Source: Pseudomonadota bacterium (GTDB taxonomy: Bacteria; Pseudomonadota; Gammaproteobacteria; Burkholderiales; Burkholderiaceae_E). From it: a DNA stretch of 64,000 bases. Shown here in pieces: positions 8,676 to 17,063 of this stretch. A model generated the notes under the pieces. That model saw only the letters and a list, made by a program, of their open reading frames with translations, made no database searches and was not told where the DNA came from. The stretch lies in contig JAEWFA010000046.1 in the NCBI GenBank assembly GCA_023389055.1, forward strand, positions 3,721 to 67,720, in the 5' to 3' direction. Every line of letters begins with the position of its first letter. The stretch's first letter is position 1. The translations under genes and the position numbers were made by a program.

Positions 8676-11600
8676 GTGTTCGAGGCCCTCGTTCGAGCGA
8701 GCCTGCGCCAGCGCCTGATCGTTCTCGCCGCGTCGCTGCTGCTGGTCGTCTACGGCGCGCTCACGCTGCGGCAGATGCCGGTCGACGTCTTCCCCGACCT
8801 GAACAAGCCGACCGTCGTGCTGATGGCCGAGGCAGGCGGCATGGCACCCGAGGAGGTCGAGCAACTCGTCACGTTTCCGATCGAAACCGGCATGAACGGA
8901 ATGCCGGGCGTCACGCGCGTGCGCTCGGTGTCCGGCGTCGGCCTGTCGATCGTCTACGTCGAGTTCGACTGGGGGTCCGACGTCTACCGCAACCGCCAGC
9001 AGGTTGCCGAGCGGCTGAACCTGGTGCGCGAGCAGTTGCCGGCTAACGTCGTTCCGCAGATGGGGCCGATCTCGTCGATCATGGGCGAGATCCTGCTGAT
9101 TGCGTTTCCGGCCGACCCGCAGCGTGCAAGCCCGATGCAGGTGCGCGAATACGCCGACTGGGTGGTTCGCCCGCGGCTGCTGACGATCCCCGGCGTCGCG
9201 CAGGCGATTCCGATCGGCGGCGAGGTGCGCCAGTACCGGATCGGCCTGCGTCCCGAGCAGCTCCAGGCGCTCGCGGTGCCGCGGGAGCGCGTCGACGCAG
9301 CGCTGAAGGACTTCGGCGCGAACACCAGCGGCGGCTTCCTCGAGGCCCAGGGCCGCGAGTACCTGATCCGGCAGATCGGGCGCTCGAGCCGCATCGAGGA
9401 TCTTCGCAATCTCGTCGTCTCGACCGAAGGCGGGCGACGCGTGCTGCTGCATCAGGTCGCCGACGTCAGCATCGCAGCCGCCGTCAAGCGCGGCGATGCG
9501 GGCTACGCCGGCAAGCCGGCCGTGCTCGTCTCCGTGCAGAAGCAGCCCGATGCCGATACGGTCGCGCTCACGCGTCAAGTGGAGAAGGCGATGGGCGAGC
9601 TCGCGAAGAGCCTGCCGGCGGGCATCGAAGAGCCACGCTCCCTGTTCCGCCAGGCCGACTTCATCGAGCGCTCGGTGGGCAACGTGCTGGAGGCGCTGCG
9701 CGACGGCGCGATTCTCGTCGCCATCGTGCTGTTCGCGTTCCTGCTCAACGCGCGCACGACGCTGATCTCGCTCGCGGCGATTCCCGTGTCGCTGCTCTGT
9801 ACCGCGCTCGTGTTCCATGCATTCGGGCTCTCGATCAACACGATGACGCTCGGCGGCCTGGCGATCGCCATCGGGGAGCTGGTCGACGACGCCGTGGTCG
9901 GCGTCGAGAACGTGCTGCGGCGGCTCCGGTTGAACCGGTCGCTGCCGCAGCCGCGCCCGACAGCCGAGGTGGTCGCGAAAGCGACGCTCGAGGTGCGCTC
10001 GGCCATCCTGTACGCGACGATCATCGTCGTGCTCGTCTTCGTGCCGCTGTTCGTGCTGCCGGGCATCGAGGGGCGCCTGTTCACGCCGCTGGGCGTCGCG
10101 TACATCGTCTCGATCCTCGCCAGCATGGTCGTTTCGGTGACGATCACGCCCGTGATGTCGTACTACCTGCTCCCGACGATGAAGCAGCTGGGAAGCGGCG
10201 ACAGCGCGCTGGTGCGCACGCTGAAACGCTGGGACGCGACGCTGCTCGACTGGTCGTTCGAGCACGCTCTATTCCTGCTCGTTGCGGCGCTCGTCGTCGT
10301 GCTCGCCGCAGCCGCTGCAGTGACGCAGTTTCCGCGCGCGTTCCTGCCGCCGTTCAACGAGGGCACGCTCACCGTCGGCATGCTGCTCGAGCCCGGTACC
10401 TCGCTGGGCGAATCGAACCGCATCGGCGCGATCGGCGAGAAGCTCGTCGCGGCCGTGCCCGAGGTGACGCAGGTCGGCCGGCGCACCGGCCGCGCCGAGC
10501 TGGACGAGCACGCCGAGGGCGTGCACAGCACCGAGCTGGAGGTCGACCTCGCGCGCAGCGAACGCAGCCGCGACGAGGTCATCGGCGACATCCGTGCCCG
10601 GCTGGCGACGCTGCCGGTCGTCGTGAACGTCGGCCAGCCGATCTCGCACCGGCTCGACCACCTGCTCTCCGGCGTGCGGGCGCAGATCGCGTTGAAGGTG
10701 TTCGGCGAGGACCTCGACACGCTGCGCACGATTGCCGAAGCGCTGCGCACGCGGCTGGCGGCGATTCCCGGTGTCACCGACCTGCAGGTGGAGAAGCAGG
10801 TGCGAATCCCGCAGACCAAGATCCGCATCGACTACGACGAAGCCGCGCGCTACGGCGTGTCCCCCGGGGCGCTGCTGCGCGGTCTCGAACAAATGATCTC
10901 CGGCGAGCGCATCACGCAGATCATCGAGGGCAACCGTCGCTTCGACCTCGTCGCGCGCCTGCCGGAGAGCCGGCGCGACGCGCACGCCCTCGAGGCGCTG
11001 CTGATCGAGACTTCCGACGGGCACGTTCCGCTGTCCACGATCGCGAACATCGAGGACGCCGACGGGCCCAACCAGATCAGCCGCGAGAACTCGCGAAGGC
11101 GCATCGTCCTGTCGGCCAATACCGATGGGCGCGACCTGTCGGCGGTGGTCGCGGCGATCCGTACCGAACTCGCGGCGCAACGGATGCCCGACGGCTATTT
11201 CACCGCGCTCGAAGGCCAGTTCCAGGCGCAGGAGGAGGCGTCGCAGCGGATCGCGCTGCTCGCGCTCGTGTCGCTCGCGATGATCTTCCTCGTGCTCTAC
11301 GGCCGCTATCGTTCCGCGGCGCTGGCGTTGATCGTGATGGGCAACATCCCGCTCGCACTCGTCGGCAGTGTCCTGGCACTGTGGATCTCGGGGCAGCCGC
11401 TGTCGGTTGCGGCGCTCGTCGGCTTCGTCACGCTCACCGGCATCGCCACGCGCAACGGCATCCTGAAGATCTCGCACTACATCAACTTGTGCGCCTTCGA
11501 GGGCGAGCGCTTCGGCAAGCCGATGATCGTGCGCGGTTCACTGGAGCGGCTCACCCCGGTGCTGATGACGGCGCTGGTCGCCGCCTTCGCGCTGACGCCG

Positions 11601-11816
11601 CTGCTGCTGGCGGCCGATGCGCCGGGCAAGGAAGTGCTGCATCCGGTGGCCGTCGTGATCTTTGGTGGCCTCGTCAGCTCGACGCTGCTCGACACCGTAC
11701 TCACGCCCGTGATGTTCTGGCGATGGGGCGAACGGCCGCTGCGGCGGTTGCTCGCGCAGCACGCGACCGAAAGCATCGGCACGCGCGGTGCCGCGCGCGT
11801 CGCAGAGAGTTTCTGA
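8676..11816 (+). CDS. cusA: Heavy-metal efflux RND pump (HME family)
   Basis: 1046 residues with a GTG start directly after cusB, the normal length for CusA/CzcA. N-terminal TM helix (about 12-30) is followed by the family signature MPVDVFPDLNKPTVVLM, two large periplasmic domains and twelve predicted TM helices. TM4 carries the acidic pair Asp404-Asp405 in GELVDDAVVGVENVL, which serves proton relay in heavy-metal RND pumps. It would take metal from the periplasm or cytoplasm and drive it through the CusC-type channel using the proton gradient. Copper/silver is favoured by the CusSR-type regulators and neighbouring copA. A zinc/cobalt/cadmium (Czc) role cannot be excluded. Confidence 0.92.
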   Translation: MFEALVRASLRQRLIVLAASLLLVVYGALTLRQMPVDVFPDLNKPTVVLMAEAGGMAPEEVEQLVTFPIETGMNGMPGVTRVRSVSGVGLSIVYVEFDWGSDVYRNRQQVAERLNLVREQLPANVVPQMGPISSIMGEILLIAFPADPQRASPMQVREYADWVVRPRLLTIPGVAQAIPIGGEVRQYRIGLRPEQLQALAVPRERVDAALKDFGANTSGGFLEAQGREYLIRQIGRSSRIEDLRNLVVSTEGGRRVLLHQVADVSIAAAVKRGDAGYAGKPAVLVSVQKQPDADTVALTRQVEKAMGELAKSLPAGIEEPRSLFRQADFIERSVGNVLEALRDGAILVAIVLFAFLLNARTTLISLAAIPVSLLCTALVFHAFGLSINTMTLGGLAIAIGELVDDAVVGVENVLRRLRLNRSLPQPRPTAEVVAKATLEVRSAILYATIIVVLVFVPLFVLPGIEGRLFTPLGVAYIVSILASMVVSVTITPVMSYYLLPTMKQLGSGDSALVRTLKRWDATLLDWSFEHALFLLVAALVVVLAAAAAVTQFPRAFLPPFNEGTLTVGMLLEPGTSLGESNRIGAIGEKLVAAVPEVTQVGRRTGRAELDEHAEGVHSTELEVDLARSERSRDEVIGDIRARLATLPVVVNVGQPISHRLDHLLSGVRAQIALKVFGEDLDTLRTIAEALRTRLAAIPGVTDLQVEKQVRIPQTKIRIDYDEAARYGVSPGALLRGLEQMISGERITQIIEGNRRFDLVARLPESRRDAHALEALLIETSDGHVPLSTIANIEDADGPNQISRENSRRRIVLSANTDGRDLSAVVAAIRTELAAQRMPDGYFTALEGQFQAQEEASQRIALLALVSLAMIFLVLYGRYRSAALALIVMGNIPLALVGSVLALWISGQPLSVAALVGFVTLTGIATRNGILKISHYINLCAFEGERFGKPMIVRGSLERLTPVLMTALVAAFALTPLLLAADAPGKEVLHPVAVVIFGGLVSSTLLDTVLTPVMFWRWGERPLRRLLAQHATESIGTRGAARVAESF

Positions 11817-11845
11817 ACCGCTCGTTTCCGAAGGAAGATTCCGAG

Positions 11846-12322
11846 ATGAAAGACGTCCGTTTCGCCGCCGCCGCGGCGGTTCTGTTCACGTTCTCCGTGC
11901 CCGCCGCGTTCGCGCACGACGATGCCTACCTCGCCACGCAGAAGGCGCCCAACGGCGGCCAGTTGCGCGTGGCGGGGCCCTATCACTACGAACTGGTCAC
12001 GGACCGCGCGGCGCCCGGAGCGGCCGCGCATGCGATCCTCGTCTACGTCACCGATCATGCGGGCACCCCCGTGGCAACGCAGGGAGCGCAGGGCGTGGCG
12101 CACGTGCTCGCCGGAAAGGAACGCGCAAGCTTGCCGCTCGCGTCCGACGGCGGCAACCGGATGAAGGCGCTCTCTCCTTACGTGGTGGCGGCTGATGCGA
12201 AGCTCGTCGTCTCGATCACGATCCCCGGGGCGCAGCCGGCGCAGGCGCGCTTCGCGGCCGAGCCGGCCGGCGCGTCGGCATCCCCGCATGCGCCGAACCC
12301 GAACTCCGGTCCAGCGCATTGA
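11846..12322 (+). CDS. Small exported protein at the end of the cus operon, function unknown
   Basis: 158 residues with a signal peptide ending near residue 23 (AFA-HDD). The mature protein begins HDDAYL and carries a conserved-looking APNGGQLRVAGPYHYELV block, reminiscent of segments near metal-binding parts of CzcB-like adaptors. A beta-rich domain to about residue 130 and a Pro/His tail (SPHAPN...GPAH) follow. It starts 29 bases after cusA behind GGAAGATTCCGAG, so it is probably the last operon gene. It is neither CusF nor CopZ by motif. A periplasmic metal-handling role is inferred from location and the histidines. Confidence 0.8.
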   Translation: MKDVRFAAAAAVLFTFSVPAAFAHDDAYLATQKAPNGGQLRVAGPYHYELVTDRAAPGAAAHAILVYVTDHAGTPVATQGAQGVAHVLAGKERASLPLASDGGNRMKALSPYVVAADAKLVVSITIPGAQPAQARFAAEPAGASASPHAPNPNSGPAH

Positions 12323-12403
12323 AGCGGCGAGCGTCGACTGCGCACCGCGGCTTCGCCGGCGCTACGATCACGGGTTGAGAGCCCACCCCGACGAGGAAAC
12401 GCC

Positions 12404-13117
12404 ATGCAAGCTCGCGACGTGATGTCGACGCCGGTCATTTCCGTCACCGAGGAAACGTCGGTCGCCGACGTTGCCAGGCTGCTGCTGCGCCACGGGATCA
12501 GCGCCGTGCCGGTGCTCGGAACGGATGGGCGGCTGCTCGGCATCGTCAGCGAGGGCGATCTGGTCCGGCGCGTCGAGAGCGGTACCGAACGCGAGCCTTC
12601 GTGGTGGCTGCGCCTGTTCGGCGACACCGAGGAGCGGGTACGCGACTACGCGAAGACGCACGGCCGACGCGTTGCCGACGTGATGACTCGCAGCGTGACG
12701 ACGGTGTCGGAGGAGGCGAGCCTTGCCGAGATCGCCGCGCTGCTCGAGCGCCACCGCATCAAGCGGGTGCCGGTGATGCGCGGCAGCGAGGTCGTCGGGA
12801 TCGTGAGCCGCGCGAACCTGCTGCACGGGCTCGCGTCGTCGCCGGCACAGAGCCCGGCGAGCGCCGATGCGGGCGTCGGCGATCCGTTGCTGCGCACGCG
12901 CATCGACGAGGAGATGCGCCGTGCCGGACTGGATACGGCGTTCGTCAATGTCGTCGTCGCCGACGGCGTCGCCTGGCTGTGGGGTGCCGTGCGCTCGGAG
13001 GGCCAGCTCGATGCCGCACGCATCGCCGCCGAACGCGTGATGGGCAATGCTGCCGCCGTGCAAAACCGGTTGTCGGTGTTCCCGGCGTCGGTGCAGCGCG
13101 TGATGTGGGCGGAGTGA
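12404..13117 (+). CDS. CBS-pair and BON domain protein
   Basis: 237 residues, cytoplasmic (no signal peptide). Two CBS motifs form a Bateman module: MQARDVMSTPVISVTEETSV (1-20) to about 60, and VADVMTRSVTTVSEEASLAE (about 88-107) to about 145. A BON domain follows (about 160-232, including DGVAWLWGAVRSEGQLDAA). CBS pairs usually sense adenosine nucleotides; BON domains bind membranes or partner proteins. The combination is common in proteobacteria, but its cellular role is not established. The gene is separated from the pump operon by 81 bp and is probably transcribed on its own. Confidence 0.88.
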   Translation: MQARDVMSTPVISVTEETSVADVARLLLRHGISAVPVLGTDGRLLGIVSEGDLVRRVESGTEREPSWWLRLFGDTEERVRDYAKTHGRRVADVMTRSVTTVSEEASLAEIAALLERHRIKRVPVMRGSEVVGIVSRANLLHGLASSPAQSPASADAGVGDPLLRTRIDEEMRRAGLDTAFVNVVVADGVAWLWGAVRSEGQLDAARIAAERVMGNAAAVQNRLSVFPASVQRVMWAE

Positions 13118-13218
13118 ACGCAACGTCGGCGGCCCCTGCGCCCCGTGCGCCCGACTCCCCTTCCTTGGCGGGCTTGCTGTGAATCGCTGCGTTTTCCGCC
13201 GGGCAATTGTTTCCCCGG

Positions 13219-13249
13219 CCCGGAACGCTGTGCTTCGCAGCATTCCGGG
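13219..13249. terminator. Strong hairpin between convergent genes
   Basis: Bases 13219-13230 pair with 13238-13249 over twelve positions with one mismatch, around a seven-base loop. It lies between the CBS-BON gene and the convergent CDF transporter gene. No U-tract follows on either strand, so it is a candidate bidirectional terminator or RNA-stabilising hairpin, not a canonical intrinsic terminator. Confidence 0.45.
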
Positions 13250-13318
13250 AGGGGGCCGTTTCGGTGGGCAGGCGGCTCCTCTTGAAGCTCCGATTCCGTC
13301 GCCGCTGCGCCGAGCGGG

Positions 13319-14230
13319 TTAGGTCGCCTCGTGCGCCGAGCCCACTTCTCGTGCCGCTTGCGGCGGCTGTTCTTCGATCGGCTCCACGTGCGTCGTCAGC
13401 CGGCTGCCGGTGCGCCGGTGTACCTCGTTCTCGATCTCGTCCGTAAGGGCGTGCGCGCGCGCGACGCTCCACGATCCCGGCACCCACAGGTCGACGTTCG
13501 CGAAGCGCACCGGCCCCGAAACGCGCGTCTTGAGGTTCGCGAACCGGCACGGCGGCGGCGCGAGTTCGCGCAGTACGTTCTCGATGCGGGCGACGTCCTC
13601 GTCGTTCTGTGCACGATCCATCAGTCCGCCTACGGACCGGCGAAGCAGGTGCCACCCCTCGCGAAGGATGTTCAGCGCCACCGCCGCCGCTACCAGTGGG
13701 TCGATCCATCCGTAGCCGGTCGCGCTGGCCAGCCCCACGCCGACGATGACGCCCGCCGTCGTCCAGACGTCGGTCATCAGGTGGCGCGCATCCGCCTCGA
13801 GGGCGAGCGAGTGGTGGGCTCGGCCCACTTGCAGCAGCACGCGGGCGACGGCGAAATTGACGATGCTCGCGGCCACCGACAGCACGGTTCCGAGCCCGAG
13901 GTCTCCGAGTTCCTTCGGGTGGATGAGTCGCTCGACGGCGAAGAAGAGGATCACTGCCGCCGCGACGAAGATCATCGCGCCTTCGAGTGCCGACGAGAAG
14001 TATTCGGCCTTGCCGTGCCCGTACGGATGGTCGTCGTCGGCGGGCACGCGCGCGTACGAGACCATCGCCAGCGCGAAGCTGGCGGCAATCAGGTTGACGA
14101 TCGATTCGGCGGCGTCCGACAGGTAGCCGACGGAGCCGGTGAGCCACCACGCGGCGGTCTTCAGTCCGATCGTGGCGACCGCGGCGAAAATCGAGAGCAG
14201 CAGCGCCTGCTGGGGCGTGAGGGTGCGCAT
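13319..14230 (-). CDS. Cation diffusion facilitator (divalent metal exporter)
   Basis: 303-residue CDF transporter. Six TM helices occupy about residues 8-210, with metal-site residues in YLSDAAESIVN (TM2) and HLMTD in TM5, the usual Asp/His pairs. The cytoplasmic-loop signature DDDHPYGHGKAEY precedes TM3. The C-terminal cytoplasmic ferredoxin-like domain (about 212-290) ends in TTHVEP. Such exporters move Zn, Fe, Co, Cd or Mn out of the cytoplasm in exchange for protons. The ATG at 14230 was chosen because the hydrophobic N-terminus begins directly after it. It shares the neighbourhood of the metal-efflux island but is on the opposite strand with its own promoter. Confidence 0.9.
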   Translation of the reverse strand: MRTLTPQQALLLSIFAAVATIGLKTAAWWLTGSVGYLSDAAESIVNLIAASFALAMVSYARVPADDDHPYGHGKAEYFSSALEGAMIFVAAAVILFFAVERLIHPKELGDLGLGTVLSVAASIVNFAVARVLLQVGRAHHSLALEADARHLMTDVWTTAGVIVGVGLASATGYGWIDPLVAAAVALNILREGWHLLRRSVGGLMDRAQNDEDVARIENVLRELAPPPCRFANLKTRVSGPVRFANVDLWVPGSWSVARAHALTDEIENEVHRRTGSRLTTHVEPIEEQPPQAAREVGSAHEAT

Positions 14231-14264
14231 GGGCTTCGGGACGAGGATAACCGGCGCGTGGCGC

Positions 14265-14292
14265 TTTGCGGCGCCGGCGTGCAGGCTACAAT
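14265..14292 (+). promoter_or_regulatory. Probable promoter of tRNA-Arg
   Basis: A TACAAT -10 element at 14287-14292 sits ten bases before the tRNA. A weak TTTGCG -35 at 14265-14270 lies 16 bases upstream, and a GC-rich discriminator follows. The -10 is convincing, the -35 less so. Confidence 0.5.
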
Positions 14293-14301
14293 CGCGGGTT
14301 C

Positions 14302-14377
14302 GCGCCCGTAGCTCAGCGGATAGAGTACTGGCCTCCGAAGCCAGGGGTCGCTGGTTCGATCCCAGCCGGGCGCGCCA
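14302..14377 (+). tRNA. tRNA-Arg (anticodon CCG)
   Basis: 76-nt cloverleaf with encoded CCA. Acceptor GCGCCCG pairs with CGGGCGC, the D-arm contains GCTCAGCGGATAGAGT, the anticodon stem CTGGC/GCCAG encloses loop CTCCGAA, and the T-arm contains GGTTCGATCC. It reads CGG codons. No integrase or repeated 3' end was seen nearby, so there is no sign that it serves as an integration site here. Confidence 0.97.
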
Positions 14378-14464
14378 CTCTTCGCCACGCGCACGAAACG
14401 CGTTCCCGCTGGACGCGGAAGGTTTTGCAGCGGGCCCGCGGCTTGCTACGGCGGTGCCAGTCCC

Positions 14465-16405
14465 ATGAACGACTTCCACGCTGCCGGGGCCCCGGCGCTG
14501 CCCGCGCATGCCGACGTCGCAGCCCTCGGCGACGATCCGTTTCGCCTGCTCGTCGAAAGCGTCCAGGACTACGCGATCTTCCTGCTCGACGCCCACGGCC
14601 GCGTCGTCAGCTGGAATTCGGGCGCGCAGCGCATCAAGGGCTACGAGGCGCACGAGATCGTCGGGCGCTCGTTCGAGACCTTCTATCCGGACGAAGCGCT
14701 GCGCGCGCAGTGGCCCCAGCAGGAGTTGCGCGTTGCTACCGAGCAGGGCCGTTTCGAGGACGAGGGTTGGCGGTTGCGCAAGGACGGCAGCCGGTTCTGG
14801 GCCAGCGTCGTCATCACGGCGCTGCGCGACCGGAACGGCGTGCTGGTGGGCTTTGCCAAGGTCACCCGCGACCTCACCGAGCGCCGTCGACGTGAGGAAG
14901 AACTGCGCCGTCGCGAGGAGCAGGTCCGCCTGCTGGTCGACGCAGTCAAGGATTACGCGATCTTCCTCGTCGACGGCGAAGGCCGGGTGCGAACCTGGAA
15001 CGCCGGGGCGACGGCGCTGACCGGCTTCGGCGTCGGCGACGTCCTCGATCGCGAACTCTCGTTCTTCTACGCCCCGGCGGAAGCCGCGGCCGGAGAGCCT
15101 GCCCGTGACCTGGCGCGCGCGCTCGAGGAAGGGCGCAGCGAGCGGGAGCGCTGGCACCTGCGCAAGGACGGCACGATGTTCTGGTCGGATACCGTGCTCA
15201 CCCCGGTGTTCGATCGCACGGGCGAGTTGCGCGGCTATGCGCAGGTCGTGCGCGACCTTACCGATCCGCAGCGCCTGCTCGAGCTGGAGCATTCGAACCG
15301 GCGCATGAGCGAGTTCCTCGCCATGCTCGCCCACGAGTTGCGCAACCCCCTGGCGCCGATGCGCAATGCGGTCGACGTACTCGGCTCGCATCCGGCGTTT
15401 CCGCAGCCGCTTCATCGGGCGCGCGAGGCCCTCGATCGGCAGCTTCGCCAGCTCACGCGCCTGGTCGACGACCTGCTCGATGTCGGTCGGATCGCCACCG
15501 GAAAGGTGCGGCTCGAACGCCGCCCGCTCGATTACGGCGACGTCGTGCGCTCGACGGTCGAGTCGATCGCGCCGCTCGCGCAGGCGCGTCGCCATCGTCT
15601 GTCGCTGTCGCTGCCCGAAACGCCGATCCCGATGCTGGGCGACGCGACCCGGCTGGCGCAGTCGCTGCAGAACCTGCTGAGCAATGCCGTTCGCTACACG
15701 CCCGACGGCGGCGAGATCCGCGTCGAGGTGCGCGTCGAGGGCGAATGCAGCGTCACCTGCGTCGGCGACAACGGACGCGGCATTGCCCGGCACGAACTCG
15801 AGCGCATCTTCGAGCTCTTCATGCAGGCCGACGACGCCGCTGCGCCGGCCGGGCAGGGGCTGGGCATCGGGCTGAGCCTTGCCCGCACGCTCGTCGAGCA
15901 GCACGGCGGCACGTTGACCGCGGCAAGCGCCGGCCGCGGCCTGGGCAGCGTCTTCACGATGAGGTTGCCGGTGCGCGAAGTCCCGGCCACGACTGCACCC
16001 CCGGCGCCCGCGGTCGGCTCGACGACGTCGCCTGCGCGTCGAGTCCTCGTGATCGACGACAACCGCGATTCGGCCGACACGATGGTCCAGGTGCTGCAAC
16101 TGCTCGGCCATGAGGCGCGTGGCGCCTATGGCGCCGACGAAGGCGTTCGCGTCGCCGAAGCGTTCCGGCCGGGAATCGTGCTTCTGGACCTGAACATGCC
16201 CGACGGAGACGGCTATTCGGTGATGCGCCGGTTGCGCGCGCAGGCGAGCGAGCCGCTGTACATCGCTGCGATGACCGGCTACGGACAGGCGAGCGACCGC
16301 CGCAGGACGCGCGAGGCCGGCTTCGAGGCGCATCTGACCAAGCCGGTAGACCCCGATCGGCTGCGCGACGTGCTGGCGCGGGCGGGCTGCGAGCGGCCCG
16401 GCTAG
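14465..16405 (+). CDS. PAS-PAS hybrid histidine kinase with receiver domain
   Basis: 646-residue soluble hybrid kinase. PAS1 (about 25-138) and PAS2 (about 153-268) are alike and share a DYAIFL-D-GRV-WN-GA core plus a WHLRKDG/WRLRKDGS PAC region. Phospho-accepting His290 lies in FLAMLAHELRNPL. The HATPase domain (about 400-510) has NLLSNAVRYT and GLGIGLSLARTLVEQHGG. The C-terminal receiver (about 525-642) has DDN and phospho-acceptor Asp575 in VLLDLNMPDGDG. No TM segment is visible, so it senses a cytoplasmic signal, perhaps redox, light or a ligand. No partner response regulator gene adjoins it, so its output is unknown. Confidence 0.9.
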   Translation: MNDFHAAGAPALPAHADVAALGDDPFRLLVESVQDYAIFLLDAHGRVVSWNSGAQRIKGYEAHEIVGRSFETFYPDEALRAQWPQQELRVATEQGRFEDEGWRLRKDGSRFWASVVITALRDRNGVLVGFAKVTRDLTERRRREEELRRREEQVRLLVDAVKDYAIFLVDGEGRVRTWNAGATALTGFGVGDVLDRELSFFYAPAEAAAGEPARDLARALEEGRSERERWHLRKDGTMFWSDTVLTPVFDRTGELRGYAQVVRDLTDPQRLLELEHSNRRMSEFLAMLAHELRNPLAPMRNAVDVLGSHPAFPQPLHRAREALDRQLRQLTRLVDDLLDVGRIATGKVRLERRPLDYGDVVRSTVESIAPLAQARRHRLSLSLPETPIPMLGDATRLAQSLQNLLSNAVRYTPDGGEIRVEVRVEGECSVTCVGDNGRGIARHELERIFELFMQADDAAAPAGQGLGIGLSLARTLVEQHGGTLTAASAGRGLGSVFTMRLPVREVPATTAPPAPAVGSTTSPARRVLVIDDNRDSADTMVQVLQLLGHEARGAYGADEGVRVAEAFRPGIVLLDLNMPDGDGYSVMRRLRAQASEPLYIAAMTGYGQASDRRRTREAGFEAHLTKPVDPDRLRDVLARAGCERPG

Positions 16406-16424
16406 CCCGTCGTGCCGAGCGGCG

Positions 16425-16916
16425 CTATGCGCTCGCCTGCGCCGCCTGCGCGTGCGCCAACGGCAACTCGGTAGTTCGCTTGATCTCCTGCAGCACGACG
16501 CTCGATTCCACGCCGCGCACGCCCGGCACCCGCATCAGCCGGTGCAGCATGAACTGCGCGAACGCCGCGAGGTCGGCGGCGACGATGCGCAGCAGGTAGT
16601 CGTAGGGCCCGGTCACCGAGTAACACTCGAGTACCTCGGGGAGTAATTGCACCGCACGATTGAAGTCCTCGTTCTGCGCCTCGCCGTGGCGCTCGAGCGA
16701 GACGCGCGTGTAGGCGATCACGCTCAGCCCCAGTCGCGCCGGTCGTAGCAGCGTCACGCAGCGGTCGATCATGCCGGCTTCTTCGAGTCGCTGGATCCGG
16801 CGGCTGACCTGCGAGGCCGACAGGTGCACGCGCTCGCCGAGCGCGGGGTTCGTCTCGCGTCCGTCGCGTTGCAGTGCAGCGAGCAATTGAATGTCGATGC
16901 GATCGAGCGAAATCAT
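16425..16916 (-). CDS. Lrp/AsnC-family transcription regulator
   Basis: 163 residues: N-terminal helix-turn-helix (about 1-60, with LDRIDIQLLAALQRDGR and SASQVSRRIQRLEEAGMI) and a C-terminal RAM/AsnC ligand-binding domain (about 68-150, with GPYDYLLRIVA). The ATG at 16916 matches the usual N-terminus MISLDRID. It diverges from the indolepyruvate oxidoreductase gene, which suggests control of aromatic or branched amino acid degradation in response to an amino acid. This pairing is common in betaproteobacteria. The 147-bp shared promoter region holds a near-perfect palindrome. Confidence 0.92.
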   Translation of the reverse strand: MISLDRIDIQLLAALQRDGRETNPALGERVHLSASQVSRRIQRLEEAGMIDRCVTLLRPARLGLSVIAYTRVSLERHGEAQNEDFNRAVQLLPEVLECYSVTGPYDYLLRIVAADLAAFAQFMLHRLMRVPGVRGVESSVVLQEIKRTTELPLAHAQAAQASA

Positions 16917-16944
16917 CGATTCGGTCTCCCGGGCGACCGGCGAC

Positions 16945-16957
16945 GCACGAATCGTGC
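16945..16957. promoter_or_regulatory. Palindrome in the Lrp/oxidoreductase promoter region
   Basis: GCACGA-A-TCGTGC, a 13-bp inverted repeat with a single central base, is 29 bp upstream of the Lrp-type gene. A second imperfect repeat (TTGACGCA near 16973 against TGCGTCGTCAA near 17000) follows. Lrp-family proteins bind such dyads, often several in a row, so this is a candidate operator. Confidence 0.45.
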
Positions 16958-17063
16958 GCGACACGCCGGTATTTGACGCAACATACGCGTGAAACGTGCG
17001 TCGTCAACCGAATAGCATTGCACGGATAAACGCTACCGTGCGGCCGCTCGGCCCCGCCCACTC

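Noticed and set aside
11381..11845. Longer N-terminus for the HDD protein
   Set aside because: Upstream in-frame codons lie inside cusA and are Arg-rich; the signal peptide begins at 11846.
14302..14377. tRNA-Arg as genomic island attachment site
   Set aside because: No integrase and no repeat of the tRNA 3' end were seen within the window.
13319..16333. Upstream extension of the CDF frame to about 1000 residues
   Set aside because: The extra part is antisense to the hybrid kinase and runs through tRNA-Arg; the CDF family start at 14230 explains the gene.
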